DNA from: Mangrovibrevibacter kandeliae
GTDB lineage: Bacteria; Pseudomonadota; Alphaproteobacteria; Rhizobiales; Rhizobiaceae
Length of the DNA stretch: 64,000 bases
Reading direction: 5' to 3'
NCBI RefSeq assembly: GCF_024519155.1
Contig: NZ_JANIFJ010000004.1
Coordinates: forward strand, 186,001-250,000
Shown: piece by piece, positions 20,980-29,835 of the stretch
Layout of the letters: each line of letters starts with the position of its first letter
Position numbering within the stretch: position 1 is the first letter of the stretch
Position numbers and translations under genes: made by a program
The notes under the pieces: model-generated
Databases searched by the model: none
Told to the model about the DNA's origin: nothing
What the model saw: only the letters and a program-made list of their open reading frames with translations

Positions 20980-22044
20980 TCACACCTTGACGCTGGACCG
21001 GACTTCTTTGGGGAAGAGATCTTCCGGATCCAGACGGCGCTCGGTGATGCCCTGCGCGTGCCCGAAGCGGCAGAAGGCTTCGAGCGTCGTGCGGTTGGCC
21101 TCAAGCCCGTAGGGCCAGAAGTCCTCGCCGAAGGTCTTCTGCACGTCGCTGGCAAAGCTCGCGATCCACGGCAGGGGGATGCGCGACACCGCGACGTCGA
21201 GGGTGCGCTCCAGCCCGATGCGCTTGGCCTCCTCGAAGGCCTTGATCAGGCTCGTGCCGATCCAGGGGTAGCGCTCGAACACGGTGCGGCGGACCGACAT
21301 GGTGTGCATGATCGGGAAGATGCCGGTCTCGGCGTAGTAGCGGCGCTCCTCGGCCTGCGGGTCGTCGAACAGCCGCCGGACCCGTTCGTCGCCGGCGGTG
21401 AAGGCCTTGGGCGGCCGGGCCGTCGCGATGGCATCGACCTCGCCGGCGAGCAGCATGTCGTTGAGGCTGGTGTCGGGCCGGCTGGAATAGCGGATGCCGT
21501 TCGGCAGGTTCAGCCGGACCTTCTCCTCGCGGCCGGCCTGGTTGACGCCGGCCTGCACCCATTCGACCGAGGCGAGATCGAGTCCGTAGCTCTCCTGCAG
21601 CATGCCGCGCACGTAGATGCCCGCGGTCTGCGCCCATTCGGGAATGCCGATGCGCTTGCCGTTGAGATCGTCCGGCGTGCGGATCGTGGAATCGGCGCGC
21701 AGGTAGAGCGCCGAGTGCCGGAAAACGCGGGACGGGAAGACGGGAATGCCGACCATCGGCGCGTCGCCCTGCGCCGTCAGCGCGAGGAACTTGGCGAAGG
21801 ACACCTCGGAGACGTCGAACTCGCCGTGCTTCAGGAAGCGGAAGAAGATCTCCTCCACCGGCAGGAGCAGCGGTGTCAGCGTGATCCCTTCCGGCTCGAC
21901 ATCGCCATAGGCAAGGCCGTGGACGTGGTCGTAGTCGGCCATCGCCAGCGTCAGGTGCAGGCGCGCGGTGCCGCCGCTGCGCAGGAGTTCGGGCAAGCGC
22001 GCGGCGGATCCACCGGAAGGCGCGGCGGTGACATCGAGGCTCAT
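20980..22044 (-). CDS. 4,5-dihydroxyphthalate decarboxylase-like protein (copy 1)
   Basis: The 354-residue protein resembles the Pht5/PhtD group, which has a periplasmic-binding-protein-like fold and converts 4,5-dihydroxyphthalate to protocatechuate. Typical segments are the early EEIFFRFLKHGEFDVSE, FPSRVFRHSALYLR, GKRIGIPEWAQTA, and the late FWPYGLEANRTTLEAF. It has no signal peptide, in keeping with an enzyme rather than a secreted binding protein. It is the fourth gene of the tctCAB operon. The paralogue at 35928 shares the same landmarks. Family membership is clear; the substrate is inference. Confidence 0.82.
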   Translation of the reverse strand: MSLDVTAAPSGGSAARLPELLRSGGTARLHLTLAMADYDHVHGLAYGDVEPEGITLTPLLLPVEEIFFRFLKHGEFDVSEVSFAKFLALTAQGDAPMVGIPVFPSRVFRHSALYLRADSTIRTPDDLNGKRIGIPEWAQTAGIYVRGMLQESYGLDLASVEWVQAGVNQAGREEKVRLNLPNGIRYSSRPDTSLNDMLLAGEVDAIATARPPKAFTAGDERVRRLFDDPQAEERRYYAETGIFPIMHTMSVRRTVFERYPWIGTSLIKAFEEAKRIGLERTLDVAVSRIPLPWIASFASDVQKTFGEDFWPYGLEANRTTLEAFCRFGHAQGITERRLDPEDLFPKEVRSSVKV

Positions 22045-22066
22045 GGGTTCGTTTCCTTGCGAGAAG

Positions 22067-22486
22067 TCAGCGGACGAGAGGGGCGACCAGCCAGCCCCAG
22101 TCGAAGTGCAGGCCGAGCACCCGCACGAACAGGATCTCCACGACCGCCGCGATGCCGATCGCCAGGGCCAGCGCGGGCAGCGGCTTCGTCTGGCGTGCCA
22201 GCGCGTAGACGAGGCCGTAGAGCGGCAGAGCGATGCGGAAGCCGAGGAGATAGATCAGCGGCAGCACCGCCAGCAGCCACAGGACGGCCGTCAGGGTGAG
22301 GGGCGTGCCCTCCTGCGGTGGCGGCTCGCGCAGGGCGAGCACGCCGAACACGACCACGCCGCCGGCGGCGATCGCGGGGAAGACGTTGGCGCTCGCCGGA
22401 TATTCGCCGAGCGTCATGCCCCAGACGACGAGGGCGACGACCAGGAGTGCAGTCGCAACGATCAGGATGCGGTCGGCGCGGATCAT
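22067..22486 (-). CDS. tctB: Tripartite tricarboxylate transporter small membrane subunit, TctB family
   Basis: A 139-residue membrane protein with four predicted helices, the TctB layout: MIRADRILIVATALLVVALVVWG, then a second helix near FPAIAAGGVVVFGVLAL, then two in the C-terminal half. It overlaps the end of tctA as ATGA and lies 22 bases before the decarboxylase-like gene. Required with TctA to form the cation-driven transporter. Confidence 0.9.
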   Translation of the reverse strand: MIRADRILIVATALLVVALVVWGMTLGEYPASANVFPAIAAGGVVVFGVLALREPPPQEGTPLTLTAVLWLLAVLPLIYLLGFRIALPLYGLVYALARQTKPLPALALAIGIAAVVEILFVRVLGLHFDWGWLVAPLVR

Positions 22487-23958
22487 GCAGGCCTCCGGCG
22501 CAGGCGTGCTGTCAGTTTGGGTGCGGCCAGCGCGATGACCATCAGCGCGATCAGGATCAGGCAGATCGGCCTGACGATGAAGGCCGGTCCGTAGATGTTG
22601 AGCGCGATCTCGAGGTAGCGCTCGACAGCCGGGCCGAGGACGAAGCCGAGGAGCAGCGCCGCCCGATTGAAGCCGAAGCGCACGCAGGCGAGGCCCACCG
22701 CACCGAACACGAAGGTGAAGAGAACGTCCTGCATGTTGTTCTCGGTCGAGTAGGCGCCGAGCAGCGCGAGCGTCAGCAGGAACGGCACGAGCAGGCGCGG
22801 CGGCACGTTGACCACCCGCGCCAGGAGCGGCGTCAGCGCCAGCATCAGCCCGGCGGCGAGCACGTTGACGACGGCGAGGATCAGGACGAGGCCGAGGCCG
22901 ATGTCGAGATGGTCGCGCAGGAAGTTGGGGCCCGGCTGCAGGCCGAGCACCAGGAAGGCGCCGAGGAGCAGCGCCATGCCGGAGCTGCCGGGCACGCCGA
23001 AGACCAGCGTCGGCACCAGCGCGCCGCCTTCCTTGGCGTTGTTGCTCGCCTCCGGCGCGATGACGCCCTCGATGATGCCGGTGCCATAGCGCTCCGGGTT
23101 CTTGTCCGACTGGCGGGCGGCGGCGTAGGCGACGAAGGGCGCGGTCTCGCCGCCGACGCCAGGAATGATGCCGATGATCGAGCCGATCGCCGAACTGCGC
23201 AACACGAGGCCCATGCGGGAGAACACCGCCTTGCAGCCGTCGAAGAGCTGCTTGCCCGGCAAGTCGCCCTTCGACTGCTCGAGCGAGCCGCCCGAGGCGA
23301 GCGCGACGAGCTCGGGAATGGCGAAGAGGCCGAGGGCGAGCGGGATCAGCCGCAGCCCGTCCAAGAGGTAGTCGTAGTCGAACCAGTAGCGCGGCACGCC
23401 GCTCACCGGCTCGTAGCCGATGAAGCTGATGAAGATGCCGAAGGCGCCGGCGAAGAGGCCTTTGGCGGGCGAGCCTGCCCCCACCGCGGCGAGGAAGGTC
23501 AGACCCATCAGCGAGAGCAGGAAGGTCTCGGGCGGCCCGAACATGAGGATCACAGGCCGCAGCACCGGCAGCAGGACCAGCAGGACGAGGGCGCCGAAGA
23601 CGCCGCCCACCGCCGAAGCGGTGAGCGCCGCGCCGACCGCGGTGCCGCCGAAGCCGGCATTGCGCAGCGGCACGCCGTCGACCACCGTCGCCGCGTTCGG
23701 CGGCGAGCCGGGGATGCCGAGGAGGATCGCCGTCACCGAGCCGCCGGTCGAGACGACGGCATGGGCGGTGAGGAGGAAGGCGAGGCCGGCGAAGCCGTCC
23801 ATCCCGTAGACGAAGGGGATGAGAACGGCCATCGCCGTCAGGCCGCTCAGCCCGGGCAGGAGCCCGAACAGAAGACCCACCGGCAGGGCGCAGACGACAG
23901 CCCAGACCACGCCGGGCTGGAGCGTCTGGCTGCCCGCACTGAGGAGTGCGTCCCACAT
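22483..23958 (-). CDS. tctA: Tripartite tricarboxylate transporter large membrane subunit, TctA family
   Basis: Main permease of a TTT importer, 491 residues with about a dozen hydrophobic helices. Family motifs include LLPGLSGLTAMAVLIP, ILLGIPGSPPNAATVVDG and a second half-repeat with IGIIPGVGGETAPFVAY. The ATG at 23958 follows tctC by 19 bases. Transport is driven by an ion gradient and needs the periplasmic TctC. Given downstream genes the cargo is probably an aromatic di- or tricarboxylate. Confidence 0.95.
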   Translation of the reverse strand: MWDALLSAGSQTLQPGVVWAVVCALPVGLLFGLLPGLSGLTAMAVLIPFVYGMDGFAGLAFLLTAHAVVSTGGSVTAILLGIPGSPPNAATVVDGVPLRNAGFGGTAVGAALTASAVGGVFGALVLLVLLPVLRPVILMFGPPETFLLSLMGLTFLAAVGAGSPAKGLFAGAFGIFISFIGYEPVSGVPRYWFDYDYLLDGLRLIPLALGLFAIPELVALASGGSLEQSKGDLPGKQLFDGCKAVFSRMGLVLRSSAIGSIIGIIPGVGGETAPFVAYAAARQSDKNPERYGTGIIEGVIAPEASNNAKEGGALVPTLVFGVPGSSGMALLLGAFLVLGLQPGPNFLRDHLDIGLGLVLILAVVNVLAAGLMLALTPLLARVVNVPPRLLVPFLLTLALLGAYSTENNMQDVLFTFVFGAVGLACVRFGFNRAALLLGFVLGPAVERYLEIALNIYGPAFIVRPICLILIALMVIALAAPKLTARLRRRPA

Positions 23959-23977
23959 GATCCTGCTCGCGCCCCGC

Positions 23978-25012
23978 TCAGAAGTACTTGGAGAGGAGCA
24001 CGTTGCGGATCTCGGACAGCTTGTCCTCCGGCAGGTTGCCGAAGATCTTGTCCACCGTCGCCTGCACGTCCGCGCCCGAAGCGTAGTCGATCGGCAAGCC
24101 ACGATCCTCGGCGGTCTTCACCAGCTCCGGATCGCTCAGCACCTTCTCGAAGGCGCCGCGCAGGTACTCGATGCGGTCGTCCGGCGTGCCCGGCGTGGTG
24201 ATCAGGGCGCGGCCGATGTCGACGATGCTCGCCCGGAAGTCGATCCAGAAGGCGCCGTCCTGGGGCACGTCGACCGCCTCGAAGATGGTCGGAACGTCGG
24301 GCAGGAGCTTGGAGTGCTTGTGGCCGATCACCGCGATCGGCACGAGCGAGCCGTCCTGCGAGTAGTCGCGGGCGCTGCGATCGGTGACCGCCATGCCGGT
24401 GACGTCGCCGCGGATCGCGGCGAGCGAGGCTTCGCTCGATCCCTTGAAGCCGACGACGAGGTTGCACTTGAGCTGCAGCGACTCGCAGACCACTGCGGCG
24501 GTGTCGGTCGGACCGTCGACGCGGCCGAGCCCCGAGAAGCTGAGCGTCTTGCCGTCCTTGCCGGCCGCCACCATGTCCTTCAGGCTGGTGTAGCCGGACT
24601 CCTTGCTGGCGAGCAGCACCCAGGGTTCGGCGGCGACGCGGCCGAGGAAGGGCAGGTCCTGCAGCTTGAAGCGCACCGCCGGCGCATCGGTGATCTGGCC
24701 GAGCGCGGCCGGCACGCCGTTGATCAGCATGACGCTGAGACCGTCGGCCTCGGCCGAGGCGACCTGGTTGATGGCGGTGATGCCGCCGCCGCCGGGGCGG
24801 TTCTCGACCACGACCGTCGCGCCGGTGACCTTGCCGAGTTCGGGCGCCAGAAGGCGGGCATATTGATCGAAGCCGCCGCCGGGACCGGTGCCGACGATGA
24901 GGTGAATGGTCTCGTTCTTGTAATAGTCGGCGGCGGATTCGTCGGCCGCTGCGGCGGTCAGGCTGCTGCCGGCCAAGAAGGCGGCCGCGATGAGGGCGCT
25001 GATCGGTTTCAT
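23978..25012 (-). CDS. tctC: Tripartite tricarboxylate transporter substrate-binding protein, TctC/Bug family
   Basis: Periplasmic binding protein, 344 residues with a signal peptide ending TAAAADES. The Bug signatures are present: IHLIVGTGPGGGFDQYAR and VVVENRPGGGG, the latter the ligand-carboxylate binding loop. It is the first gene of a six-gene operon (tctC-A-B, decarboxylase-like, aldolase-fold, FAD hydroxylase) divergent from a LysR gene. Bug proteins bind varied carboxylates, so the ligand cannot be read directly. Confidence 0.93.
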   Translation of the reverse strand: MKPISALIAAAFLAGSSLTAAAADESAADYYKNETIHLIVGTGPGGGFDQYARLLAPELGKVTGATVVVENRPGGGGITAINQVASAEADGLSVMLINGVPAALGQITDAPAVRFKLQDLPFLGRVAAEPWVLLASKESGYTSLKDMVAAGKDGKTLSFSGLGRVDGPTDTAAVVCESLQLKCNLVVGFKGSSEASLAAIRGDVTGMAVTDRSARDYSQDGSLVPIAVIGHKHSKLLPDVPTIFEAVDVPQDGAFWIDFRASIVDIGRALITTPGTPDDRIEYLRGAFEKVLSDPELVKTAEDRGLPIDYASGADVQATVDKIFGNLPEDKLSEIRNVLLSKYF

Positions 25013-25090
25013 GGTGTCCTCCCGTTCTTGTTATGGCCGGGAAGCTAGCGCCGGAGCCGACGCGAAACAAAATCGTTGCGCTGCTGGCAG

Positions 25091-25109
25091 ATAGAACTTT
25101 TACTTATAT
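25091..25109. promoter_or_regulatory. Candidate LysR-type operator between tctC and lysR
   Basis: ATAGAA-CTTTTAC-TTATAT, an AT-rich imperfect dyad (5 of 6 arm positions pair) in the 142-base divergent gap. LysR regulators usually bind such sites next to their own gene and the regulated operon. Assignment is by position only. Confidence 0.4.
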
Positions 25110-25154
25110 CGCGCTCGCCGGCAGGGTGGCGCGACCACGGCGTTGGGAGGCGAC

Positions 25155-26144
25155 GTGAATCTCAGGCAGCTCGAATATTTCGTCGCCATCGTCGAGGCGG
25201 AGAGCTTCACGCGCGCCGCCGAGGCGCTCGGCGTCGCCCAGCCGGCGCTCGGCCAGCAGATCCGCAAGCTCGAGGAGGAGCATGACGTGCGGCTGTTGCG
25301 CCGCCACTCGCGCGGGGTCGAGGCGACCGAGGCCGGCCGTCTCCTGCTCGACCACGCGCGGCGCATCCTGCCCCAGGTCGATGCGGCGACGGCCGCGCTG
25401 CGCGACTTCGCCGTCCGGCCGCACGGGCGGATCAATCTCGGACTGACCACCACGATGAGCGGCATCCTGGCGGGTCCGCTGATCCGGCGCGCCGCCGAGG
25501 AGATGCCCGGCATCCAGCTCTGCCCGGTCGAGGAGATGTCCTCGGTGCTGATGGAGTGGGTCGCCGAGGAGCGGCTGCAGATGGCGCTCGCCTTCAACGT
25601 CGCGAACGTCGCCGGTCTGCGCTGGGAGCCGGTGCTGCAGGAGAGCCTCTTCTTCGTCGAGAGCAGCGGCAAGGGCAAGGCCGACGGCGGCACCATCACG
25701 CTTGCCGAGGTCGCCGAGCATCCGCTTGTCGTGCCGGCCTCGCCGCACAGCATCCGCTCGCTGATCGAGGAGCGGGCCACTGAGGCCGGCATCCGGCTCA
25801 ACGTCGTCTACGAGGTCCACGCCGTCTCGATGGTGCGCGATCTCGTCGGCCAGAGCATGGCGGCGACCGTGATGCCCTACAGTGCGGTGGAGGAAGGGGT
25901 GCGGGCCGGCCGGCTGATCGCCAAGAAGATCGTGGCGCCCGAGGTGACCCGCGACCTCTTCTTCATCCATCCGGAGCGGCGTTCGCTCTCCAAGGCCGAG
26001 CTCGCGCTGAGGGCGGTGCTGCTCGACATGCTGGCGCAGGAGATGCCGCAGCGTGACTGGCGGCCGATCGCCGACCGGCAAGCCTCGATCGCCGCGCTGG
26101 AGCGGCGGTCGCGGCCGCTCGGCAAGGCCTGGTTCAGCGCCTGA
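25155..26144 (+). CDS. LysR family transcriptional regulator (tct operon side)
   Basis: A 329-residue LysR protein. The winged helix-turn-helix is at the N-terminus (MNLRQLEYFVAIVEAESFTRAAEALG) and the effector domain follows. A GTG at 25155 preceded by GGGAGG is chosen over a TTG at 25143. Being divergent from tctC, it probably controls that operon in response to its substrate. Its 3' end overlaps the convergent second LysR gene by 11 bases. Confidence 0.92.
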   Translation: MNLRQLEYFVAIVEAESFTRAAEALGVAQPALGQQIRKLEEEHDVRLLRRHSRGVEATEAGRLLLDHARRILPQVDAATAALRDFAVRPHGRINLGLTTTMSGILAGPLIRRAAEEMPGIQLCPVEEMSSVLMEWVAEERLQMALAFNVANVAGLRWEPVLQESLFFVESSGKGKADGGTITLAEVAEHPLVVPASPHSIRSLIEERATEAGIRLNVVYEVHAVSMVRDLVGQSMAATVMPYSAVEEGVRAGRLIAKKIVAPEVTRDLFFIHPERRSLSKAELALRAVLLDMLAQEMPQRDWRPIADRQASIAALERRSRPLGKAWFSA

Positions 26145-27093
26145 CGGCGCTCACCGTCGGCCCGGACGGCACCGACACAAGGGAGAAGGCATCGTTCTCC
26201 CGGCAGACCGCTTCGAGAAGGTCGGTGACGACGCGCATCAGCTGGCGCTCGCTCGCCGTCGGCTCGACGTCCGCGCTGCGCGCCATGTAGAGCGTGCGGG
26301 TGATCGAAGGCGCGGTGATCGGGCGGGCGACCAGCGTGCCGGCCTCGACCTCGCGCGCGATGGTGCCGAAGGGCAGGATGCCGCAGGCCATGCCCCGCGC
26401 GATCAGCTCCTTCATCGCGGGCATCGATTCGACCTGATAGGGGATCTTCAGCGTCGTGCGGTTCTCGGCCATCGTCTCCTCGACGAGCTGCCGGATGAAG
26501 TCGCGCTCGCTCGGCATCACGAAGTTCGGCCGGGCGAGATCGGCAAAGGGCATGGGCTCCCGGCGGTCGAAGGGCGAGGCGGGCGCGCAGACGAAGAACA
26601 GCACCTCCTCCAGCAGCGGCCGGCAGTCGAGCCCGGTCTCGTCCGGCACCGAATAGGCGAGCGCGAGGTCGAGCCGGTCGCGGCCGAGCCGTTCCAGCAG
26701 CGTGTGGCTGAACTCCTCGAAGATCTGCAGCCGGATCTGCGGAAGCTCCTCGGCGACGAGCTGGACGAGGCGGCTCGTCAACACGGTCGTCAGGCTCGGG
26801 GTGAGGCCGAGCGTGATCGTGCGCAGCTCCTCGGCCGCCGTCTCGCGCAGCCGCCGCTGCACGTCGGTGAGCCGGCGCAGGATGTGGCGCGCCTCTTCGA
26901 GAAAGATTGCGCCGGCCTCGGTCGGCCGGGCGCCGCGGCGCGTGCGCTCGAGCAGCGTGACGCCGAGCTGCTCCTCGAGCGCCTTCAGCTGCAGGCCGAG
27001 CGCCGGCTGCGCCACATGCAGCGCGGCGGCGGCCTGCGTGATGCTGCCGGTGTCGCAAACGGCGACGAAGAACTCCAGCTGCCTGAAGCGCAC
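26134..27093 (-). CDS. LysR family transcriptional regulator (aldolase/ABC operon side)
   Basis: A 319-residue LysR protein with N-terminal winged helix-turn-helix (FRQLEFFVAVCDTGSITQAAAALH). GTG at 27093 follows GGGAGGA by 7 bases, so it is preferred over the longer frame to 27132. It is divergent from the class II aldolase-fold gene at 27253 and is probably the regulator of that plus-strand operon. It is clearly a different paralogue from the one at 25155, although both begin with the same xRQLExFVA pattern. Confidence 0.92.
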   Translation of the reverse strand: MRFRQLEFFVAVCDTGSITQAAAALHVAQPALGLQLKALEEQLGVTLLERTRRGARPTEAGAIFLEEARHILRRLTDVQRRLRETAAEELRTITLGLTPSLTTVLTSRLVQLVAEELPQIRLQIFEEFSHTLLERLGRDRLDLALAYSVPDETGLDCRPLLEEVLFFVCAPASPFDRREPMPFADLARPNFVMPSERDFIRQLVEETMAENRTTLKIPYQVESMPAMKELIARGMACGILPFGTIAREVEAGTLVARPITAPSITRTLYMARSADVEPTASERQLMRVVTDLLEAVCRENDAFSLVSVPSGPTVSAVRR

Positions 27094-27252
27094 GATCGAT
27101 CCTCCCGCCGCCGAGCCTCTATCGAAACCCAATGCCGGTCAAACCATTTCGGTCTGACTGCAGCAGAAACATGTATTGGACAGTCTGGCGGGCTTGCGAT
27201 TTCCTGCCGGCGATCAGAGGGCGGAACGCCCCGGTCTCGGGAGGAGAAAACG

Positions 27253-27993
27253 GTGCAGCGCACTTTGCAGCCGGTCCATGACCTGGTCCTGGCGAACCAC
27301 ATCCTGGCGCACGAGGACGTGCTCGACGCCTTCGGCCATGTCAGCCTGCGCGACCCCGACAGCTCCGGCCATTACCTGCTGGCCCGCGCCCGCAGCCCCG
27401 AGGTGGTCGAGGCCGACGACATCCTGCGCTTCACGCTCGATTCCCGCCCGGTCGATCCCCACGGCCCGGCGAGCTATTCCGAGCGGGTGATCCACGGCTC
27501 GCTCTACCAGATGCGGCCCGACATCGGCGCGGTCTGCCACTTCCACGCCCCGTCCATCATGCCGTTCTGCATCACCGGCAAGCCGATCACGCCGGTGTCG
27601 CATCTCTGCGCCACCGTCGGCCCGGTGCAGTTCTGGTCGAGCCGCGACGACTTCGGCGACACCAACCTCATCGTCGGCAGGCCGGAGGAGGGCGACTCGC
27701 TCGCCCGCGCCATGCAGGGCGACTGGGCGGTGCTGATGGCCAATCACGGCGCGGTGGTGGCCGGGCGGAGCCTCAAGGAGATGGTGTTCCGCACCATCCA
27801 GCTCTGCCGCAACGCCGCCCTGCTTCTGGCCGCGCAAGGCCTCGGTCCCGTCGATCCGCTGACCGAGCGCGAGACTGCGCTGTCGGCCGAATTCAATCTG
27901 CGCCAGCCGGTGCTGGAGCGGGCCTGGGACTATTGGAGCCGCAGGGCGGGCGGCTCGACGGCAGCGGCGACGGTGGAGGCCGTCGCCGGCTGA
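27253..27993 (+). CDS. Class II aldolase/adducin-fold protein, probable decarboxylase or aldolase (copy 2)
   Basis: A 246-residue paralogue of the protein at 20181. It shares the landmarks FGHVSLRDP, LARARSPEVV, the metal-binding CHFHAPS and ANHGA histidines, FGDTNLIVG, and a C-terminal ERAWDYWSRRAG like the VARAWDYWVARAG of copy 1. The start is GTG 27253 after GGGAGGAG. It begins a plus-strand run that continues with the ThDP enzyme and the ABC transporter. Probably a metal-dependent decarboxylase or aldolase acting on a related but different intermediate. Confidence 0.8.
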   Translation: MQRTLQPVHDLVLANHILAHEDVLDAFGHVSLRDPDSSGHYLLARARSPEVVEADDILRFTLDSRPVDPHGPASYSERVIHGSLYQMRPDIGAVCHFHAPSIMPFCITGKPITPVSHLCATVGPVQFWSSRDDFGDTNLIVGRPEEGDSLARAMQGDWAVLMANHGAVVAGRSLKEMVFRTIQLCRNAALLLAAQGLGPVDPLTERETALSAEFNLRQPVLERAWDYWSRRAGGSTAAATVEAVAG

Positions 27994-28026
27994 GACATCC
28001 GCTTCGGCGGTCTGGGAGGAGTACCG

Positions 28027-29835
28027 ATGACCATTCAGGACCGGGGTCTCTCCGGCGGCGGCGACGCGTCCCGCCTGATCGAGCGCCCCATCGAGCACCA
28101 CGATGCTCAGCTGTTCGGCAGCGACGTCGTCGCCGACACGCTGGGCGCGCTCGACATCCCCTATATCGCGCTGAACCCCGGGGCGAGCTTCCGCGGCTTC
28201 CACGACAGTCTCGTCAACCACCTCGGCAACGAGGAGCCGCAGATGCTGCTCTGCCTGCACGAGGAGCATGCGGTGGCGATCGCGCAGGGCTGGGCGAAGG
28301 TCACCGGCAAGGCGATGGCCGTCGCGGTCCACTCCAATGTCGGGCTGTTCCACGCCACGATGGCGATCTTCAATGCCTGGTGCGATCGCATGCCGATGGT
28401 CGTCTTCGGCGCCACCGGTCCGGTCGACGCCATGCACCGCAGGCCCTGGATCGACTGGATCCACACGGCGCGCGACCAGGGCGCGATCGTGCGCAACTAC
28501 GTCAAGTGGGACGATCAGCCGGCCTCGCCGGGCGCCGCGCGGGAGGCTCTGGCCCGGGCGAAGTGGATCGCCGAGACGATCCCGCAGGGTCCGACCTACG
28601 TCAACCTCGATGCCGGCATGCAGGAGGCGCCGCTCGCCGAGCCGCTCCCGGACATCCAGCTCGACCGGCTGATGCCGCATGTCGACTACTCGCCGGGCGC
28701 CGGCGCCGTCGCCGACCTCGCGCGCCGCCTGAAGTCGGCCCGCCGGCCGGTGATCCTCGTCGGCCGCGTCTCGCGGTCCGAGGCAGGATGGGCGCAGCGC
28801 ATCGCGCTGGCCGAGGCGACCGGGGCGCGGGTCCTCACCGACCTGAAGATCGGCGCCGGCTTCCCGACCGACCACCCGCTGTCGCTCGCGCCTCCGGGCG
28901 TCTTCCCGCTGCCGCAGGCGCAGGCGGCGCTCGACGAAGCCGATCTCGTCCTGTCGCTCGACTGGGTGGTGCTGCAAGGCGTGCTCCCGGCGGCGAAGAG
29001 GCCCGGTGCGCAGATCGTCCATGTCTCGCTCGACCACCACATTCACAACGGCTGGAGCATGGACCATCAGGCGCTGACGCCGGTGGACGCATACATCGCC
29101 GCCGATCCCGATGCGCTCGTCGCCGAACTGTGCCGCGAGATGGACCTGTCTCCGTCCGGGACGTACCGGCCGGCGCCGCAGCCCGAGATCGCCGTGCCGG
29201 CGGACCCGCAGGCGCCGCTCGGCGTGCCGGATCTCGCCCGCCAGCTGAAGCGGGCCGTCGGCGACAGGGCGATGTCGCTCCTGCACCTGCCGCTCTCCTG
29301 GGACGGCGCCTTCTGGCCCTTCCGTCACCCGCTCGACTTCCTGGGGTCGGACGGCGGCGGCGGCATCGGCGGCGGGCCCGGCATTTCCGTCGGCGCGGCG
29401 CTGGCGCTGCGCGGCATGGGCCGCCTGCCGATCGCGATCTGCGGCGACGGCGACTTCCTGATGGGCGTCACGGCGCTCTGGACGGCGGTTCACTACCGCA
29501 TCCCGCTGCTCGTCGTCGTCGCCAACAACCGCTCCTTCTACAATGACGAGGTGCATCAGGAGCGGGTCGCGCGGATGCGCGGCCGGCCGGTCGAGAACAA
29601 GTGGATCGGCCAGAAGATGGCCGATCCCGAGATCGACCTCGCCGCGATGGCCCGCGCCCAGGGTGCCGCCGCCTTCGGCCCGGTGCGGGACCGGGCCGCG
29701 ATGGACGCGGCGTTCGCGGATGCGATCCGCGCGGTGGAGCAGGGCGGGGTCGCCGTGGTCGATGTCAGGGTCGAGCCGGGCTACACGCCGGCGATGGCGG
29801 GCGCGCTGACGCGCGAGAGCGGGAGCAAGGCATGA
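28027..29835 (+). CDS. Thiamine-diphosphate-dependent decarboxylase-like enzyme (benzoylformate decarboxylase / acetolactate synthase superfamily)
   Basis: A 602-residue three-domain ThDP enzyme. The N-terminal domain has the cofactor-activating glutamate in HEEHAVAIAQGWAKVTGK. The central domain covers roughly residues 225-360. The C-terminal domain has the ThDP-Mg motif beginning GDGDFLMGVTALW and ending in NN. The loop GGGGIGGGPG before it is glycine-rich. Combined with the aldehyde dehydrogenase further on, a 2-keto-acid decarboxylase followed by aldehyde oxidation is plausible, as in the mandelate pathway. Stop and next start overlap as ATGA. Confidence 0.82.
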   Translation: MTIQDRGLSGGGDASRLIERPIEHHDAQLFGSDVVADTLGALDIPYIALNPGASFRGFHDSLVNHLGNEEPQMLLCLHEEHAVAIAQGWAKVTGKAMAVAVHSNVGLFHATMAIFNAWCDRMPMVVFGATGPVDAMHRRPWIDWIHTARDQGAIVRNYVKWDDQPASPGAAREALARAKWIAETIPQGPTYVNLDAGMQEAPLAEPLPDIQLDRLMPHVDYSPGAGAVADLARRLKSARRPVILVGRVSRSEAGWAQRIALAEATGARVLTDLKIGAGFPTDHPLSLAPPGVFPLPQAQAALDEADLVLSLDWVVLQGVLPAAKRPGAQIVHVSLDHHIHNGWSMDHQALTPVDAYIAADPDALVAELCREMDLSPSGTYRPAPQPEIAVPADPQAPLGVPDLARQLKRAVGDRAMSLLHLPLSWDGAFWPFRHPLDFLGSDGGGGIGGGPGISVGAALALRGMGRLPIAICGDGDFLMGVTALWTAVHYRIPLLVVVANNRSFYNDEVHQERVARMRGRPVENKWIGQKMADPEIDLAAMARAQGAAAFGPVRDRAAMDAAFADAIRAVEQGGVAVVDVRVEPGYTPAMAGALTRESGSKA

